Of a DNA stretch of 48,211 nt, positions 17,164 to 24,609 are shown piece by piece. The first letter of the stretch is position 1. Each line of letters begins with the position of its first letter. The notes beneath the pieces are model-generated. The model did not search any database, had not been told where the DNA came from, and saw nothing but the letters and a program-made list of their open reading frames with translations. The position numbers were made by a program, and so were the translations under genes. Source of the stretch: JAYQUR01 sp038133505 (lineage in GTDB: Bacteria > Pseudomonadota > Alphaproteobacteria > MPNO01 > UBA830); NCBI GenBank assembly GCA_038133505.1, contig JAYPTI010000006.1, forward strand, positions 1-48,211, written 5' to 3'.

Positions 17164-18162
17164 ATGTCCATCGCACTTAAAGACCGGTTTTCAGGCTGTC
17201 TCGTCGGACAATGCGTCGGCGATGCGCTTGGGTTTGTGGTCGAGGGCTACACCGCCCAGATTTGCGCGCGCTACGTCGAGACCGAATTAATGACAGGCAA
17301 GGCAGGCGAGCGCGGCAGGCCGCCCTACGAGTTCGGACAATATACGGACGACACGCAGCTTACGCGGGAGCTTCTGGAGAGCCTTGTCAGCCGGGGCGGC
17401 TTCGATGGGGAGGATTACGCGCGGCGGATCGCCGACCTGTTCCGAGAGGACCGCATCGTCGGACGCGGCAGAACGACGGAGGACGCCGCCCGCAAGCTGA
17501 TCGCGGGCGAGAGCTGGGAAACCGCCGGTGTTCCGGCGCCGGCCGCGGGAAACGGCAGTGCGATGCGGGCGGCTCCCGTCGGACTGGTCTTCCGGGACGA
17601 TCCTGACCGATTGATCGAAGTTGCCCACGACCAGGGCCGAATCACCCATGCCGATCCGCGCTGTTCCGCCGGTGCGGTCGCGATCGCGGGGGCGGTGTCC
17701 ATGGCGGTTTCGGGGCTGCGTCCCGAGGCATCGGCCATGGCGCCCATACTGGCCGACTGGGCGGCGACATACGACGCCGATTTCGCGCAGGCGATCCGCG
17801 ATCTCGTCGATTATGCGGATCTGCCGCCGGACGACGCGTTCCCGATCGTTTCCCGCACCGGATGGGAGCCCGAAACGCGTCTCGCCTTCGACGGAATCGC
17901 GCCATTCGTCTTTCCCAGCGTGCTGTGGAGCCTCTATTCGGTGTTTCGCACGCCGGACGACTATTGGCAGACAATATGCACCGCGATCGCGGCCGGCGGC
18001 GACGTCGATACGACGGCGGCGATGGCCGGCGCCATCTCGGGCGCGTATCTCGGAATTAATGCCGTGCCGGCCGATCTGGCGTCGCGACTCAATGACAATG
18101 GCACTTGGACCGTGTTTGAACTTGTTGCATTAGCCGAAAATGCAGCGGAAAACTTGAATTGA
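17164..18162 (+). CDS. ADP-ribosylglycohydrolase family protein
   Basis: The 332-residue protein has the features of DraG/ARH enzymes, which remove ADP-ribose from proteins using two magnesium ions: GCLVGQCVGDALG at the N-terminus, the metal-binding YTDDTQL and the C-terminal AAGGDVDTTAAMAGAISGAY. The start ATG 17164 has GAGGAC just upstream; the longer frame from 17128 adds only 12 residues. DraG in nitrogen fixers reverses DraT action on nitrogenase reductase, but no nif or draT gene is present here, so the target is unknown. An inverted repeat follows the gene at 18191-18231. Confidence 0.9.
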   Translation: MSIALKDRFSGCLVGQCVGDALGFVVEGYTAQICARYVETELMTGKAGERGRPPYEFGQYTDDTQLTRELLESLVSRGGFDGEDYARRIADLFREDRIVGRGRTTEDAARKLIAGESWETAGVPAPAAGNGSAMRAAPVGLVFRDDPDRLIEVAHDQGRITHADPRCSAGAVAIAGAVSMAVSGLRPEASAMAPILADWAATYDADFAQAIRDLVDYADLPPDDAFPIVSRTGWEPETRLAFDGIAPFVFPSVLWSLYSVFRTPDDYWQTICTAIAAGGDVDTTAAMAGAISGAYLGINAVPADLASRLNDNGTWTVFELVALAENAAENLN

Positions 18163-18190
18163 ATCAATGGATTTGAAACTCTTTATGTGT

Positions 18191-18231
18191 TAGCCATGCA
18201 TTCCGAAATAAAAATTCGGAACCATCGGCTA
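18191..18231 (+). other. Two-part inverted repeat between the glycohydrolase and lipoprotein genes
   Basis: TTCCGAA (18201-18207) and TTCGGAA (18215-18221) form a perfect 7-bp stem around the loop ATAAAAA. Outside a symmetric 5-base internal bulge, TAGCC (18191-18195) pairs with GGCTA (18227-18231). It lies about 30 bases after the glycohydrolase stop and 80 bases before the lipoprotein start. It may be a terminator for the first gene or a leader structure for the second; no T-run follows, so a classical terminator is uncertain. Confidence 0.45.
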
Positions 18232-18312
18232 CATACGCGTTCGTTATATGCGCGCCGTTTTCGTCCGGGAAACTATTGGCGTACGTGTCGAAAACCCTAA
18301 GGAGGGGGAAGA

Positions 18313-18579
18313 ATGAAGTACCTTAAATACGTGACTGTGATTGCGGCTCCGCTGCTGTTTGCGGCCGGTTGTGAGACCACGGCTCAGCAGCAGGAAATCA
18401 GCAAACTCGAATCGCAGGTCATGGCCAACAAGAAGACGGCCGATGACGCTGCGGCCGCCGCACGTGCAGCTGCTGTCGCCGCCCAGGATGCGGCTGCTGC
18501 GGCTCGCGCCGCCGCTGCGGATGCAATGGCTGCGAGCGACACGGCCGATCGCATTTTCTCGCGCAATCTGCGGAAGTAA
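18313..18579 (+). CDS. Small alanine-rich Lpp/OprI-like outer-membrane lipoprotein
   Basis: The 88-residue protein has a lipoprotein signal with lipobox FAAGC (Cys20). The 69-residue mature form is mostly alanine-rich helix, EISKLESQVMANKKTADD followed by repeats such as AAAAARAAA, and would form a coiled coil. It ends RNLRK, with a C-terminal lysine as in E. coli Lpp (YRK), where that lysine is joined to peptidoglycan. A strong ribosome binding site (AAGGAGGGG) precedes the ATG, suggesting high expression. The gene is single and ends in a strong hairpin terminator. An L,D-transpeptidase gene faces it, which fits a Braun-type linkage. OprI-like lipoproteins without linkage are the alternative. 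Confidence 0.8.
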   Translation: MKYLKYVTVIAAPLLFAAGCETTAQQQEISKLESQVMANKKTADDAAAAARAAAVAAQDAAAAARAAAADAMAASDTADRIFSRNLRK

Positions 18580-18654
18580 TTCCGAACTTTTTCGATCCGG
18601 CGGCCGGGGAACCCGGGCCGCCGTAGTCTATTTCGGGGCCGACATAATGGTTCC

Positions 18655-18687
18655 AAAATAAAAGCGACCGGTGGGCGCTTTTATTTT
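18655..18687. terminator. Bidirectional terminator between the lipoprotein and L,D-transpeptidase genes
   Basis: AAAATAAAAGCG (18655-18666) and CGCTTTTATTTT (18676-18687) form a perfect 12-bp stem with a 9-base loop. The T-rich 3' arm on the + strand and the A-rich 5' arm (T-rich on the minus strand) make it usable in both directions, as expected between convergent genes. A GC-rich imperfect hairpin at about 18599-18622 lies just before it. Confidence 0.85.
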
Positions 18688-18722
18688 GAGCCGTGTCCTT
18701 GAGCGGACCGCGACGGGAGACC

Positions 18723-19745
18723 CTAGTCCGTTTCCCCGGCGGCAGCCTGGGAGGACATCGGAACTTCCTCCGCGTTAACCGGCGGCGCCGGCGTGATCGC
18801 AACCGGATAGCCGCGGCGTTCGGACGCGACCTTGTAGGCCGTTTCCCAGTCGATATCCGCATCCAGATCGCCCGCCGCAAGGATCAGTTTGCGCTCGAAA
18901 GCCGGCGGAACGGCCGAGGTCAGCTTGCCGGTCATCTCCAGCTCGTCGGCCTGGTCCTGATTCGGGACTACTTCGAGCCACAGGCGGCCCGCGAAACGGG
19001 CCACCTTCACGGTTTCGTCGATGACCCGGACGGACGTGCCGATGGGCACTTGCTGGAAGAAATGCGCTATGTCCTCGGGATACATGCGGATACAGCCGTG
19101 GCTCACGCGCCGACCGACGCCGTCGGGCTTGTTCGTGCCGTGCAGCAGATAGGACGGCCAGCCGAGATAGATCGCATGCGCGCCGAGCGGATTTCTCGGG
19201 CCGGCCGGAACCACCGTAGGCAGCTCGGGATTTTCGGCACGGATCGACTTCGGCACGTACCAGGCGGGATTCGCCTTTTTGCGTACGACGCGTGTCGTTC
19301 CCGTCGGTGTATGCCAGCCGTCGTCGCCGATGCCGAGCGGCGCGGTCTCGACGAGCCCGCGCTCGCGGAAATAGTAGAGCCGCTGATCGGCGAGATTGAT
19401 CAGAATGCCGTCCCGCGGGGCGTCGGGCACGATATGCCAGGTCGGGAGGACTATTTCGGTGCCGTCGCCCGGAACCCAGGGGTCGACCCCGGGATTGGCC
19501 GCGACCAGCTCGGTGAACCCGAGCCTGAAACGCCGCGCGAGGTCGGCGAACGTGTCTTCGTGCTTGGCTGTGTAGGTGCGGAAATCTCCGATGATCCCTG
19601 GGTAGCTCGGCGCGCCGCTCCCCGCGGTCGCGTTTCCGGCCGCAAACACCGGGCCCGCGGCGACGGACGCGGCGGTTGCGATGCCCAGCGCGAGGCAGAG
19701 AGAACGGCGGCTTATGGCCCGTTTGATCATCGAATTCCGGTACAT
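18723..19745 (-). CDS. L,D-transpeptidase with LysM-like domain (ErfK/YbiS family)
   Basis: The 340-residue protein has an N-terminal export signal that includes RAISRRSLCLALG, a possible twin-arginine motif, cut after VFAAG. A LysM-like segment (TYTAKHEDTFADLARRF) precedes the YkuD domain with HGTNKPDGVGRRVSHGCIRM, in which the cysteine of SHGCIRM is the catalytic nucleophile. These periplasmic enzymes make 3-3 peptidoglycan crosslinks or attach proteins to peptidoglycan. The C-terminal ~60 residues are charged and unassigned. The start is uncertain between ATG 19745 and ATG 19730. It faces the Lpp-like gene, and its closest named relatives, E. coli ErfK/YbiS, attach Lpp. Confidence 0.93.
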   Translation of the reverse strand: MYRNSMIKRAISRRSLCLALGIATAASVAAGPVFAAGNATAGSGAPSYPGIIGDFRTYTAKHEDTFADLARRFRLGFTELVAANPGVDPWVPGDGTEIVLPTWHIVPDAPRDGILINLADQRLYYFRERGLVETAPLGIGDDGWHTPTGTTRVVRKKANPAWYVPKSIRAENPELPTVVPAGPRNPLGAHAIYLGWPSYLLHGTNKPDGVGRRVSHGCIRMYPEDIAHFFQQVPIGTSVRVIDETVKVARFAGRLWLEVVPNQDQADELEMTGKLTSAVPPAFERKLILAAGDLDADIDWETAYKVASERRGYPVAITPAPPVNAEEVPMSSQAAAGETD

Positions 19746-19816
19746 TCTGTGAATATGGACGTCTCGTCCGTAATTGCTAGCCGATAAATATTAACGAATT
19801 CACCGCCCTTTTCGGA

Positions 19817-20272
19817 TCACGCTTCCGATCGCGGCGGCGTTATCCCTTCCAGGAGGTGGCTTCCCCGCCCGTACCGGCAGGTAACCTCGCCCGTGGCGAG
19901 GAGGTTTCCGGCCTCGTCCGTGACGTCGCAGCTGGCGACGAAGATCGTCTTTCCCCCGCCGCGTTTGCGCGCATCCGCCATGAGACGCCCCGATGCGACG
20001 TTTCCCATCAGATTGACGTTCAGCGATACCGTCATCGCCTGGCGGATGTTCCCGGGGACCGTGCAGAAAATGCCCGAGTGCGCGCCTGCCGTATCGATCA
20101 GCGCGGCGATGACGCCGCCGTGGACGACGTCGATGGCATTCAGGTGGACATCGCCGACGTCCATCTCGATCACCGCGCGGTCGAGTTCCCAGACGGTAAG
20201 CGTGGCGCCCATTTCCGCCATGAAGCCGCGGAATCTCTTGACCCCCTCGGCTTTCCTTTCGGTATCCGTCAT
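19817..20272 (-). CDS. PaaI-family hotdog-fold thioesterase
   Basis: The 151-residue protein has the hotdog thioesterase motif VHGGVIAALIDTAGAHS with the Gly-Gly and Asp/Asn positions of PaaI-like enzymes, followed by the strand-rich SLNVNLMG and KTIFVASCDVTDEAGNLLATG. PaaI thioesterases release CoA from aryl-CoA intermediates stalled during aromatic catabolism. The ATG at 20272 is preferred over the in-frame upstream start at 20314. The gene is divergent from ubiX with 133 bases between them. The position next to the aromatic-acid genes supports the role but does not prove it. Confidence 0.85.
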   Translation of the reverse strand: MTDTERKAEGVKRFRGFMAEMGATLTVWELDRAVIEMDVGDVHLNAIDVVHGGVIAALIDTAGAHSGIFCTVPGNIRQAMTVSLNVNLMGNVASGRLMADARKRGGGKTIFVASCDVTDEAGNLLATGEVTCRYGRGSHLLEGITPPRSEA

Positions 20273-20349
20273 CCGGAACGTTCCGTGCCTACGTGATACG
20301 GCGGCGAGTATCAAACAGCCGTTGAATCAAGTGTTTAGCAGCAAAAAAT

Positions 20350-20377
20350 TCGACAGTCGCGGAGAAATCGCTATAGT
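20350..20377 (+). promoter_or_regulatory. Promoter-like sequence upstream of ubiX
   Basis: TCGACA (20350-20355) and TATAGT (20372-20377) are separated by 16 bases and resemble sigma-70 elements. The ubiX ATG is at 20406, with TGAGGA ahead of it. This is a visual match only. Confidence 0.45.
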
Positions 20378-20405
20378 GGCCGCGCAATCCTGAGGAATAT
20401 CCCGA

Positions 20406-21017
20406 ATGAAGCGAGTTATTGTCGGCATCACCGGTGCCACCGGTACGATCTACGGCGTGCGTCTGATGGAACTGATGCGCACCGACCCGGAAATCGAGAT
20501 TCATCTCGTGATGAGCCGGTCGGCGAAGCTGACGTTGAAGATGGAGCACGATCTCGAGCTCGATTACATCAACGGGCTCGCGCACGAGGTTCACGAGCCG
20601 GGGAACATCGGCGCCTCGATTTCGTCCGGATCGTTCCATTCAGAGGGCATGATCGTGGCGCCGTGCTCTATCAAGACGATGTCCAACATCGCGATGGGCA
20701 ATACCGGCGATCTGATCAGCCGGGCCGCGGACGTCATTCTGAAGGAGCAGCGGAAGCTCGTCGTCGCGATCCGCGAGACGCCGCTGCATATCGGCCATCT
20801 CGAAAACCTGACGAAGCTTGCCCGCATCGGCGCAGTCATTTTTCCGCCGGTGCCGGCTTTCTACAATCGCCCGAGCTCGCTGCAGGATATCGTCGACCAG
20901 TCCTGCATGCGGATGCTCGACCAGCTTCACATCAATATCGAATCCGCGCCGCGCTGGGGCGAAGAGGGCGGCGTTCCCGCCGTCGGCCAGAAGATCGAGG
21001 GCGGCAGGACCAATTGA
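20406..21017 (+). CDS. ubiX: UbiX family flavin prenyltransferase
   Basis: The 203-residue protein follows E. coli UbiX closely: MKRVIVGITGATGTIYGVRL at the N-terminus, SGSFHSEGMIVAPCSIKTMS, and RETPLHIGHLENL followed by PPVPAFYNRP. UbiX joins a dimethylallyl group to FMN to make prenylated FMN, the cofactor of UbiD decarboxylases. It is monocistronic, ending 17 bases before the convergent hydratase gene. Three UbiD-family genes lie downstream in this window, so it is the probable cofactor source for at least the canonical one; it may also serve ubiquinone synthesis. Confidence 0.95.
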   Translation: MKRVIVGITGATGTIYGVRLMELMRTDPEIEIHLVMSRSAKLTLKMEHDLELDYINGLAHEVHEPGNIGASISSGSFHSEGMIVAPCSIKTMSNIAMGNTGDLISRAADVILKEQRKLVVAIRETPLHIGHLENLTKLARIGAVIFPPVPAFYNRPSSLQDIVDQSCMRMLDQLHINIESAPRWGEEGGVPAVGQKIEGGRTN

Positions 21018-21033
21018 GGCCCGGCGTTTCCCG

Positions 21034-21825
21034 CTAAGTCAGTTCGATAGAGACGCCGCCAAGGCCCTCGAAGGCGATTTCCGCGCGGCAGGGGAAGCTG
21101 TCCAGCCACATGACCGGCGTGACCGAGCCGGTCAGGACGAATTCTCCGGGTTTAAGCCGCTCTCCCTGATCTGCGAGGATATTTGCGAGCCAGGCGATGG
21201 CCTCGAGCGGATGTCCCATCACGGCGGCGCCGGTGCCGGTCGCCTTTTCGTCGCCGTCGATGCGGACCGATCCCGCGATCGCGGCGAGATCGAGCGATTC
21301 CCAGTTTTCCAGCTCGTCGCCGAGGATGCAGGCCTTGTGGAAGAAATCGTCGGCGATCAGCGTCGGCGTTCCGCGTTCCGCGAAGTCGCCGTAGCGGTTC
21401 TCGACCAGCTCGATGGCCGGCATGATCGCGGAAACCAGCCCGGCGGACGTGTCCCGGGTATATCCGCCGCCGTCCGACTCGGCTCCGATCCGGACCGCTA
21501 TTTCGCATTCGATGCCCGGGTTGCAGAAGCCCGCCGATGCGAACCTCGCGCTGTTCGCTATCAGCGTACCAGACATGATCCGCCCGTAGGCGGGTTCAGT
21601 CACGCCGAGGTAGTCCTGCATGGTCGCGGTGGTCGCCCCGATCTTCCAGCCCGCCAGCTCGCCCTGACCGTTTTCCCGGAGATAGTCGTGCAGGGCAGCC
21701 TGGACGAGATATCCGTCCTCGGTCGTCTCGGGCAGGTCCTCTTCCGGGATCGGCGGCACCGGGTGGGACTCGATGCGAACCTCTCCCAACAGTCTGGCGG
21801 TGCGAAGAACGGCTTTCGGGTCCAT
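21034..21825 (-). CDS. 2-keto-4-pentenoate hydratase-like protein
   Basis: The 263-residue protein resembles hydratases and decarboxylases of meta-cleavage pathways (MhpD/XylJ/XylI type). Supporting segments are LAGWKIGATTATMQDYLGV, EIAVRIG with the metal-binding acidic pair in GIECEIAV, MPAIELVENRYGDF and the C-terminal GEFVLTGSVTP. Such enzymes add water to 2-hydroxypentadienoate-like products of ring cleavage. It is the last gene of a three-gene unit with the transglutaminase-like and FAH-like genes, 19 bases after the former. No ring-cleavage dioxygenase of the classical extradiol type is in the window. Confidence 0.88.
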   Translation of the reverse strand: MDPKAVLRTARLLGEVRIESHPVPPIPEEDLPETTEDGYLVQAALHDYLRENGQGELAGWKIGATTATMQDYLGVTEPAYGRIMSGTLIANSARFASAGFCNPGIECEIAVRIGAESDGGGYTRDTSAGLVSAIMPAIELVENRYGDFAERGTPTLIADDFFHKACILGDELENWESLDLAAIAGSVRIDGDEKATGTGAAVMGHPLEAIAWLANILADQGERLKPGEFVLTGSVTPVMWLDSFPCRAEIAFEGLGGVSIELT

Positions 21826-21844
21826 GTTTCGGCCTGTCCGAGGG

Positions 21845-22564
21845 TCAGCTGACGGGTTTCTCGTCTTCGAAATTCTTTGCCTGTTTCTTCTCGTTGTGCT
21901 CTACCGCTGCCTTGCAGCGTACCCAGAGTTCGGGGCCGTAGTATGCCGTGAAGTCGTCGTGGATCCGGTCGAACGGCAGGTCCGACCAGATGCCGTGGCT
22001 GGCGACATACTGCATGTGCTTGCGGCCCTGCTTGTCGAATTCCTGAAGGAGCGCATCCTCCACGCCGTCGAACTCGGTCGGCGTCACGTCGAACTTGTCG
22101 CACAGCTCGATATTGAAGGCTGGCGCGGCCTTTACCCACTTGCCGTCGATCAGCATGACGGAGAAGCCGTGATGCATGAACAGCTCCTTGCCGCCCATCG
22201 CATCGCGGAGCCGGGGGCTGCACAGATGGTTCGTGACGTCCGAAAGACCGACCCCCGACGGGATCCCCGCGAAGCGGGCGACGGCGGTCAGAAGCGATGC
22301 CTTGGGGATGCAATAGGCGGCGCCGACCTTCAGAACGTTGCTTGCCTTGTAGGCGTCCGCGCGGTCGGTGATCCGGTAGGGATCGTAACGGATCTCGTCG
22401 CGAACCGCGTAGAACGCCTTTACCGCCTTTTCCTTGTCGGTGGTCGCCCCCGCGATCGCCTTTTCGGCGAACGCTGCGACCGAAGGATCGTCGTAATCGA
22501 AATAGTAGGTCGGCTTCAGATATTCGTCCGACGGTTCGGGATATCCGGTTTCCAGATGTTCCAT
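21845..22564 (-). CDS. Transglutaminase-like domain protein
   Basis: The 239-residue protein has the transglutaminase-like fold: FYAVRDEIRYDPY before the cysteine motif GAAYCIPKASLLTAVARFAG, then HHGFSVMLIDGKWVKAAPAFN with the His. The third catalytic residue, usually Asp in a VDPT motif, reads APA here, as I recall for other bacterial members of this subgroup. Members of the superfamily hydrolyse or transfer amide bonds. It has no signal peptide, so a cytoplasmic small-molecule or protein amidase role is possible. It lies between FAH-like and hydratase genes. Confidence 0.8.
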   Translation of the reverse strand: MEHLETGYPEPSDEYLKPTYYFDYDDPSVAAFAEKAIAGATTDKEKAVKAFYAVRDEIRYDPYRITDRADAYKASNVLKVGAAYCIPKASLLTAVARFAGIPSGVGLSDVTNHLCSPRLRDAMGGKELFMHHGFSVMLIDGKWVKAAPAFNIELCDKFDVTPTEFDGVEDALLQEFDKQGRKHMQYVASHGIWSDLPFDRIHDDFTAYYGPELWVRCKAAVEHNEKKQAKNFEDEKPVS

Positions 22565-22635
22565 GATCTATCCGCTGTGAGACTTGCCCGGACCTTAGGG
22601 GCGTTGACCCCGAGCGGCAAGGGTCGACGGCGCCG

Positions 22636-23553
22636 TCAGGGAAGGGGTGTCGGATCCTCCACGATCGCATTCGAAAGCGTGCCGATGCCGTCGATCTCGA
22701 CCTCGCAGACATCGCCCGCCCGCATGTGAAGCTGGCCTTCGACGATGACGGGACCGCGCGGCTTCTCCGGCTTCTCTCCCGGCTGCAGGGGCAATGCGCC
22801 CGGCGAACCGGTGACGATCACGTCGCCCGGCTGAAGCGTATAGCCTTGCGAGAGATATTCGATGATCGCCGGCACGTCGAACAGCATGCCCGAGATCTTC
22901 GCGCGCTGGCGCTCGATGTCGTTGAGACGAGTCACCAGCGTATGGTCCGCCGGGTCGCCGAAGGCATCCGCCGTCACCATCCAGGGTCCGAAACTGCCGG
23001 AGCGCTCGAAATTCTTGCCGAGGCCGAACTGGCGGTTGTGGCTCTGGTATTCGCGGACCGAGCCTTCGTTGTAGCAGGAATAGCCGGCGACATGATCGAA
23101 CGCGTTTTCGCGTTTTATGTGACGGCCCGGCCTGCCGATGATGACGGCGAGCTCGCCTTCGTAGTCGTAGGCTTCCGCGACGTTCAGCTTCGGCGCCCAC
23201 AATTCTTCGCGATGCCCGACCTGGCAGATCGGCATGCGCTGGAAAATCTGCGGGTGTTCGCGCGACGTGGTCAGCCCCGTCTCCTCGATATGGAGCGTGT
23301 AGTTGAGCGCCAGCGCCCAAGTCGCGTGGGGCACGGGAATCACGGGGTCGTAGACGATATCGTCCAGACCGAAGGAGCCCGACTTGCCGTCCGTCGCCGC
23401 ACGGACCTTCGCAAGCGTCGGGTCCATTTCGAGAATCCCGCGCAATGTCGTTGGCAGCTCCGGCGCCGCTTCGGCAAGCGGCACGATCGCGTCGTCGTCG
23501 GTCACGACGCCGACGCCGGCTTCGCCGTTCCGGCGATAGGACAGAATTCTCAT
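22636..23553 (-). CDS. Fumarylacetoacetate hydrolase (FAH) family protein
   Basis: The 305-residue protein has the FAH metal-binding motif EGELAVIIGRPGRHI and the C-terminal GDVIVTGSPGALP and GDVCEVEIDGIGTLSN, typical of the FAH/HpcE fold that hydrolyses C-C bonds or isomerises and decarboxylates ring-cleavage products. The ATG at 23553 has GGGAGG seven bases upstream; the longer frame adds 31 unconserved residues. It heads a three-gene minus-strand unit and is divergent from the DMT transporter gene, so the intergenic 142 bases probably contain both promoters. Confidence 0.9.
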   Translation of the reverse strand: MRILSYRRNGEAGVGVVTDDDAIVPLAEAAPELPTTLRGILEMDPTLAKVRAATDGKSGSFGLDDIVYDPVIPVPHATWALALNYTLHIEETGLTTSREHPQIFQRMPICQVGHREELWAPKLNVAEAYDYEGELAVIIGRPGRHIKRENAFDHVAGYSCYNEGSVREYQSHNRQFGLGKNFERSGSFGPWMVTADAFGDPADHTLVTRLNDIERQRAKISGMLFDVPAIIEYLSQGYTLQPGDVIVTGSPGALPLQPGEKPEKPRGPVIVEGQLHMRAGDVCEVEIDGIGTLSNAIVEDPTPLP

Positions 23554-23695
23554 CGTCTCCCTCCCGTGTTCTTGTTTGACGACGAGCTTAGCGCCGCCGC
23601 ACGCGGCGCAAAAGCGCGGCTTGTCGGGCGGGCCCGCGCATGACAAAGATGCCGCAACGAAAAACGGACTTGAGCCAAAGGGAAGGGAACGGCCG

Positions 23696-24574
23696 ATGGC
23701 GGTCGGAGCGGGCGCGCCGGATCAGCATAATCCGGTGGCGGGCATTCTGTGGATGGCGGGCGCGGCACTGTGTTTCGCCGCGTCGTTCAACCTCGTCAAG
23801 GCGATGCAGGACGAAGGGCTGACGGTATTCCAGGCCGTCATGTACCGCCAGATACTCGGGTTGATCATTTTCTCGCCGGTGATCGTCCGGAACGGACGCG
23901 AACTGTTTCAGACGGAGGTTCGCAGCCGTCATTTCCTGCGCGCCGTCGGCAGCTTCGGCGGGATGTGCTGCGGCTACTATTCCTTCAGCCTGATCAACGT
24001 CGCGGAGTCGGCGGCGCTTCAGTTCACGTTGCCGATCTTCACGATGTTCTGCGCGGTCTGGCTGCTCGGCGAAAAGCTGAGGTCGCACCGCGTCATCGCG
24101 ACCGTGATCGGTTTCGGCGGCGTTCTCGTCATCGTTCGTCCCGGCTTTTCCGAGCTCAATTCGGGCATCTTCTTTGCGCTGGCGGCGGCGGGGTTCTATG
24201 CATCTTCGGATACGCTGTCCCGCTGGCTTGCACGCTATGACAAGCTCCCGTCGATCATGGTTTGGAATTTCGTGTTCGTGCTGCCGCTTGCGACGGTGCC
24301 GTCGCTGATATGGTGGGTGACGCCTACGCTGGCGTCGCTGCCCTACGTCCTCGGGTTCTCGTTCGCCGGCGTCGCCGCGCAGTTCTGCCTTACGCGGTCG
24401 TTCGGGCTTGCCGAGGCGAGCCTCGTCTCGCCGGTACTTTTCCTGCGCCTGCCCCTCGTGTCGCTGATTGCCTGGCTCGCGTTCGGGCAGGTCACCGAGC
24501 TCTGGACCTGGGTCGGCGCCGCCGTCATCTTTGTCGCGACGACGTGGATGGCGCGGGTCGAAACGCGGCGTTAA
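23696..24574 (+). CDS. DMT superfamily transporter (EamA type)
   Basis: The 292-residue protein has ten predicted membrane segments in two EamA repeats, including ALCFAASFNLVKAMQDEG near the N-terminus and AESAALQFTLPIFTMFCAVWL in the first half (shown only in part). EamA proteins carry small metabolites, often as exporters. The ATG at 23696 follows GGAAGGG with good spacing. It leads a unit with the monooxygenase (35-base gap) and UbiD genes, so it may carry the substrate or product of that short pathway. Confidence 0.88.
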   Translation: MAVGAGAPDQHNPVAGILWMAGAALCFAASFNLVKAMQDEGLTVFQAVMYRQILGLIIFSPVIVRNGRELFQTEVRSRHFLRAVGSFGGMCCGYYSFSLINVAESAALQFTLPIFTMFCAVWLLGEKLRSHRVIATVIGFGGVLVIVRPGFSELNSGIFFALAAAGFYASSDTLSRWLARYDKLPSIMVWNFVFVLPLATVPSLIWWVTPTLASLPYVLGFSFAGVAAQFCLTRSFGLAEASLVSPVLFLRLPLVSLIAWLAFGQVTELWTWVGAAVIFVATTWMARVETRR

Positions 24575-24609
24575 GCTTGGGAAAAGGGGACAGGGACCCG
24601 GGGATCGAA

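Noticed and set aside
16884..17171. 95-codon minus-strand frame in the divergent region
   Set aside because: No ribosome binding site, no family features, composition of a shadow frame.
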